A stretch of DNA of 11,965 bases, taken from a candidate division SR1 bacterium. GTDB lineage: Bacteria; Patescibacteriota; Gracilibacteria; Absconditabacterales; Absconditicoccaceae. The notes beneath the pieces are model-generated. The model searched no databases. It was not told the DNA's origin and worked only from the letters and a program-made list of their open reading frames with translations. The stretch is from assembly GCA_007116275.1 (NCBI GenBank), contig SKIU01000007.1, positions 1 to 11,965 of the forward strand. Reading direction: 5' to 3'. The position numbers and the translations under genes are program-made. Positions 10,516 through 11,965 of this stretch are shown piece by piece (positions within the stretch are counted from its first letter, which is position 1; the number at the start of each line of letters is the position of its first letter).

Positions 10516-10923
10516 TTAGAATGGCATATCATCATCTTCTGGAGATGATACATTATCCCCATCATCATTAGATACAAACTCCCCATCTTCTCATTTTGGA
10601 TCTAAGAAGATAAAGCTATCGACAATAATTTCTGTTGTAAACTTCTCTACACCACTTGTATCTTGTCGTTTGCGAGTTCTTAATCTTCATTCGATATAGA
10701 TTCTTTTTCCTTTGTGTAAGTATTTACCAAGCACCTCAGCTCACTTACCATAGGATACACATCTATGATATTCAGCATCTTCCATCATATTTCCATCCTT
10801 GTTCTTAAATTTCCTATTGGTTGCAACGGTAAAATTAACAACTGGTGTACCAGTAGATTCAATAGTTTTTACCTGTAAATTGTTGGTTGCTCTCCCAATA
10901 ACCATTACTTTGTTCAAATCCAT
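10516..10923 (-). CDS. ssb: Single-stranded DNA-binding protein
   Basis: SSB coats single-stranded DNA during replication, repair and recombination and recruits partners through its C-terminal tip. The 135-residue product starts MDLNKVMVIGRATNNLQVK, has the OB-fold core (PVVNFTVATNRKF, EYHRCVSYGKGAEVLGKYLHKG, IYIEGRLRTRKRQD), an acidic low-complexity tail from about residue 111, and the classic tip DDDMPF. Three in-frame TGA codons at residues 61, 79 and 111 stand for glycine; the first two are at core positions where SSBs usually have Gly (YGK-G, IEG-R). With the standard code the gene would end after 60 residues. Length is slightly below the usual bacterial size. It ends with TAA; 67 nt separate it from lepB downstream. 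Confidence 0.95.
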
Positions 10924-11031
10924 CTTCGTATTTATTTAGACAAATAAAGACTATGTATAAGACCTTCATCTTCTTATCAATACCCAATTTGAAACAAAAA
11001 TCAATTGATTTTACATTGCTATTGTATACAA

Positions 11032-11061
11032 GTGACACCACTTTGTACGAAAATGTATAAA
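11032..11061 (+). promoter_or_regulatory. Candidate sigma70-type promoter of the tRNA unit
   Basis: GTGACA (11032-11037), an 18-nt spacer and TATAAA (11056-11061) on the plus strand, with a predicted start a few bases before the tRNA 5' part at 11077. The -10 box lies in an imperfect inverted repeat, CTTTGTAC and GTATAAAG (11041-11062). Position and box quality support it, but it is a prediction from pattern only. Confidence 0.5.
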
Positions 11062-11076
11062 GTATCCGCGATATTT

Positions 11077-11177
11077 GCCTGAGTGATGCCAGCCTACCGT
11101 AGGTAGGGAATTGGTAGATTTATCCGCCTCTGGCGGACATGCTAGCCAGCCATAGGCTGATGAAACTCACAATCGGC
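11077..11177 (+). pseudogene. tRNA-Leu 5' part with three hairpin insertions
   Basis: Compared with the intact tRNA-Leu 30 bp downstream, this copy reads GCCTGAG-TG-ATG, insertion, GAATTGGTAGA, insertion, CATGCTAG, insertion, ACTCACAATC, then loses tRNA similarity apart from a GGCCGAAAG remnant. The three insertions are CCAGCCTACCGTAGGTAGG, TTTATCCGCCTCTGGCGGA and CCAGCCATAGGCTGATGAA, each 19 nt with the boundaries used here and each holding a hairpin. The first two fall exactly at the borders between D-stem and D-loop. The anticodon loop would read CTCACAA, no longer a leucine anticodon. No T-arm or 3' acceptor follows, so this copy alone cannot make a tRNA. Confidence 0.65.
11109..11173 (+). 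repeat. Left copy of a 65-bp direct repeat inside broken tRNA-Leu
   Basis: Matches 11563-11627 at 63 of 65 positions without gaps; the two starts are 454 bp apart. It runs from AATTGGTAGA in the D-loop through two 19-nt insertions to the anticodon loop. One difference (C to T in the TCCGCC arm) keeps the hairpin, turning a C-G pair into a U-G pair; the other (C versus A) is in the anticodon loop. Confidence 0.9.
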
Positions 11178-11209
11178 CGAAAGAGATATAAACACTTATA
11201 GTCACATAT

Positions 11210-11293
11210 GCCCAGATGATGGAATTGGTAGACATGCTAGACTCAAAATCTGGTGGCCGAAAGGTCGTGGGGGTTCGACCCCCCCTCTGGGTA
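11210..11293 (+). tRNA. tRNA-Leu (anticodon CAA)
   Basis: Folds as a class II tRNA: acceptor GCCCAGA / TCTGGGT with a G-T pair at position 1-72, T8 G9, D-stem ATG / CAT around the loop GAATTGGTAGA, anticodon stem CTAGA / TCTGG with loop CTCAAAA giving anticodon CAA, a long variable arm built on GGCC GAAA GGTC, and T-arm GGGGG-TTCGACC-CCCCC. It reads UUG leucine codons. CCA is not encoded; the gene ends at the discriminator A. It sits between the two broken tRNA-Leu copies, downstream of the promoter at 11032-11061. Confidence 0.93.
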
Positions 11294-11314
11294 ATTCTAA
11301 TCTAGATATACATG

Positions 11315-11554
11315 ATGTATTTTATTTATGCAATAAGGAGTCTACATAAAAATTTTACTTATGTAGGCATCACCAATAATATAACAAGAAGATTGCGTGA
11401 ACATACTAACAAAACACTTATATCAACTAAATATTACGCTCCATTTGCACTAATTTATCGAGAAAAAAACTGAGAATAGTAAATCAGCGAGAATAAGAGA
11501 AAAATATCTTAAATCAGGTCATTAAAGAAAACGACTAAAAACAAACTATATAGA
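11315..11554 (+). pseudogene. Small GIY-YIG nuclease-domain protein, frameshifted
   Basis: Read on the plus strand from ATG at 11315 (another in-frame ATG lies just upstream), this begins MYFIYAIRSLHKN, then TYVGITNNITRRLREH and TKYYAPFALIYREK. That is the N-terminal and central part of the single-domain GIY-YIG (UPF0213-like) family: the Y-x-x-Y strand, the YVG strand, and the helix with conserved Arg (RRLREH). The frame stops at TAG 11477-11479. Removing one A from the A7 run at 11463-11469 restores the expected continuation ENSKSARIREKYLKSGH, after which TAA stands where the family usually has a glycine, then RKRLKTNYI. The TAA could be a mutated TGA glycine codon. It lies between an intact tRNA-Leu and a tRNA fragment, and its 3' end runs up to that fragment. 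It could be a decayed gene, or a real gene with homopolymer sequencing errors. Confidence 0.7.
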
Positions 11555-11560
11555 TACAGT

Positions 11561-11668
11561 GAAATTGGTAGATTTATCCGCTTCTGGCGGACATGCTAGC
11601 CAGCCATAGGCTGATGAAACTCAAAATATCCTTACGGATGTCTGGGTTCAAGTCCACCTCAGGTACCA
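11561..11668 (+). pseudogene. tRNA-Leu 3' part with two hairpin insertions and encoded CCA
   Basis: The 3' side reads as a tRNA-Leu: long variable arm ATCCTTACGGAT, T-loop GGTTCAAGTCC, acceptor 3' strand CTCAGGT, discriminator A and encoded CCA. The 5' side keeps the D-loop GAAATTGGTAGA, D-stem 3' strand CAT, CTAG, and the anticodon loop CTCAAAA (anticodon CAA). It has no matching acceptor 5' strand; sequence upstream of the D-loop is unrelated. Two 19-nt pieces interrupt it after the D-loop (TTTATCCGCTTCTGGCGGA) and in the anticodon stem (CCAGCCATAGGCTGATGAA); each holds a short hairpin. The 3' half of the anticodon stem and one T-stem base also seem missing. As written it should not fold into a working tRNA. 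The acceptor 3' strand pairs with GCCTGAG at 11077-11083. Confidence 0.65.
11563..11627 (+). repeat. Right copy of the 65-bp direct repeat
   Basis: Partner of 11109-11173. The two copies flank the intact tRNA-Leu(CAA) and the GIY-YIG gene. Sequence outside the repeat differs on both sides, as expected of a duplication or insertion breakpoint in the D-loop and the anticodon loop. Confidence 0.9.
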
Positions 11669-11685
11669 TTAATATCAATTAGATT

Positions 11686-11707
11686 CTCACACCATGTGAG
11701 TTTTTTT
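11686..11707 (+). terminator. Rho-independent terminator of the tRNA unit
   Basis: Perfect 6-bp stem CTCACA / TGTGAG with a 3-nt loop CCA, followed directly by seven T on the plus strand. It starts 17 nt after the CCA of the downstream tRNA-Leu fragment, so it closes the plus-strand tRNA unit. Read in the minus direction the hairpin is followed by mixed sequence, so it is unlikely to serve folC. Confidence 0.75.
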
Positions 11708-11708
11708 A

Positions 11709-11965
11709 TTATAGAATAGCATAGACTCTTCCCAACCGATACAACGATCCGGTCAGAACAACAACAGTATCTTCAGGTATCAATATTTTAGTATCTACAA
11801 AAAACTCTTTTGGATCAGGACAGGATTGTATATCTGCTGATGGGAGATAGTTTTTTATATCGTCCTCTGCCACACTTTGAAAAGATATATCCTGGGCTCC
11901 GGCAAAAGAACCTATGATAAACTGTTGTGATAAGACTTGCATTATATCAAGCATTTCTTTCCAAT
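11709..11965 (-). CDS. folC: C-terminal end of a probable folylpolyglutamate synthase / dihydrofolate synthase (partial)
   Basis: Only the last 85 or so residues lie in the window; the gene runs in from beyond the right edge and ends at TAA. FolC, a Mur-ligase-family enzyme, adds glutamate to folates in the cytoplasm using ATP. The visible support is the C-terminal pattern: a segment SFAGAQDIS, a stretch with DPKEFF, and the ending VVVLTGSLYRLGRVYAIL, which matches the typical FolC terminal motif (V-TGSLY-x-x-G-x-V). The ATP-binding and central ligase domains are outside the window, so another Mur-ligase relative cannot be excluded. The fragment contains no TGA codons. Its stop is 1 nt from the T-run of the convergent terminator of the tRNA unit. 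Confidence 0.6.
   Translation of the reverse strand, partial: WKEMLDIMQVLSQQFIIGSFAGAQDISFQSVAEDDIKNYLPSADIQSCPDPKEFFVDTKILIPEDTVVVLTGSLYRLGRVYAIL

Noticed and set aside
11..10923. TGA as tryptophan (table 4)
   Set aside because: TGA occurs at HELGH, MGDNR and SSB glycines, and Trp is written TGG (for example the CWW end of the protein at 3378-4859).
11155..11169. CTGATGAAAC looks like a hammerhead ribozyme core
   Set aside because: CUGAUGA and GAAAC overlap with no stem II between them and no flanking stems I and III, so it cannot form the ribozyme; the match is by chance.
11109..11627. Ordinary integrase attachment sites (attL/attR) of a genomic island
   Set aside because: The segment between the repeats is about 390 bp and has no integrase; insertion usually also restores an intact tRNA at one end, which is not the case here. 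Kept only as a loose analogy.
11077..11668. Group I intron in tRNA-Leu
   Set aside because: Known bacterial tRNA-Leu introns are long and sit in the anticodon loop as one piece; here the inserts are 19 nt at several sites, and the segment between the tRNA parts holds a tRNA and a protein gene, with no group I core seen.
1..11965. CRISPR array or transposase/insertion sequence
   Set aside because: No regularly spaced repeats and no recognisable transposase in any frame read with either code.

Overview
The window comes from a bacterium that reads TGA as glycine (translation table 25), i.e. the Absconditabacteria (SR1) / Gracilibacteria (BD1-5) part of the Candidate Phyla Radiation. With the standard code almost every gene is shredded. 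With only TAA and TAG as stops, ten complete minus-strand genes appear, carrying roughly 85-90 in-frame TGA codons. Many of these fall on glycines that family alignments demand (HELGH of a metallopeptidase, MGDNR of signal peptidase I, glycines of SSB). Tryptophan is written TGG, so this is not the mycoplasma TGA=Trp code. The DNA is AT-rich and tightly packed, with weak or absent Shine-Dalgarno sequences. The sequence alone does not decide between SR1 and BD1-5.

Layout, right to left (transcription of the minus strand). 11709-11965 is the C-terminal end of a probable folylpolyglutamate synthase (FolC). 11032-11707 is a plus-strand tRNA unit with its own promoter and terminator: a broken tRNA-Leu 5' part, an intact tRNA-Leu(CAA), a frameshifted GIY-YIG nuclease gene, and a tRNA-Leu 3' part ending in CCA. 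10516-10923 is SSB. 9867-10448 is signal peptidase I. It is followed by a polytopic membrane protein, a bacterial-PH-domain membrane protein and an Hsp20 chaperone (8142-9863). 5939-8086 is a DEDDh exonuclease joined to what looks like an inactivated DinG-type helicase, followed after 16 nt by an exported zinc metallopeptidase resembling the anthrax lethal factor protease (4969-5922). 11-4859 is a three-gene operon of large exported proteins of unknown function, driven by a good sigma70-type promoter whose -10 box lies in a perfect 11-bp inverted repeat.

How the parts may work together: half of the window encodes exported or membrane proteins, several rich in cysteine, and it also encodes the signal peptidase expected to process them. 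This would suit a host-attached or predatory episymbiont, but that role is inference from lineage, not from sequence. The most unusual region is the tRNA unit. There two broken tRNA-Leu copies share a 65-bp repeat containing two hairpin-forming 19-nt insertions. The left copy has a third insertion. The acceptor 5' strand survives only in the left copy and its complementary 3' strand only in the right copy, about 580 bp away.
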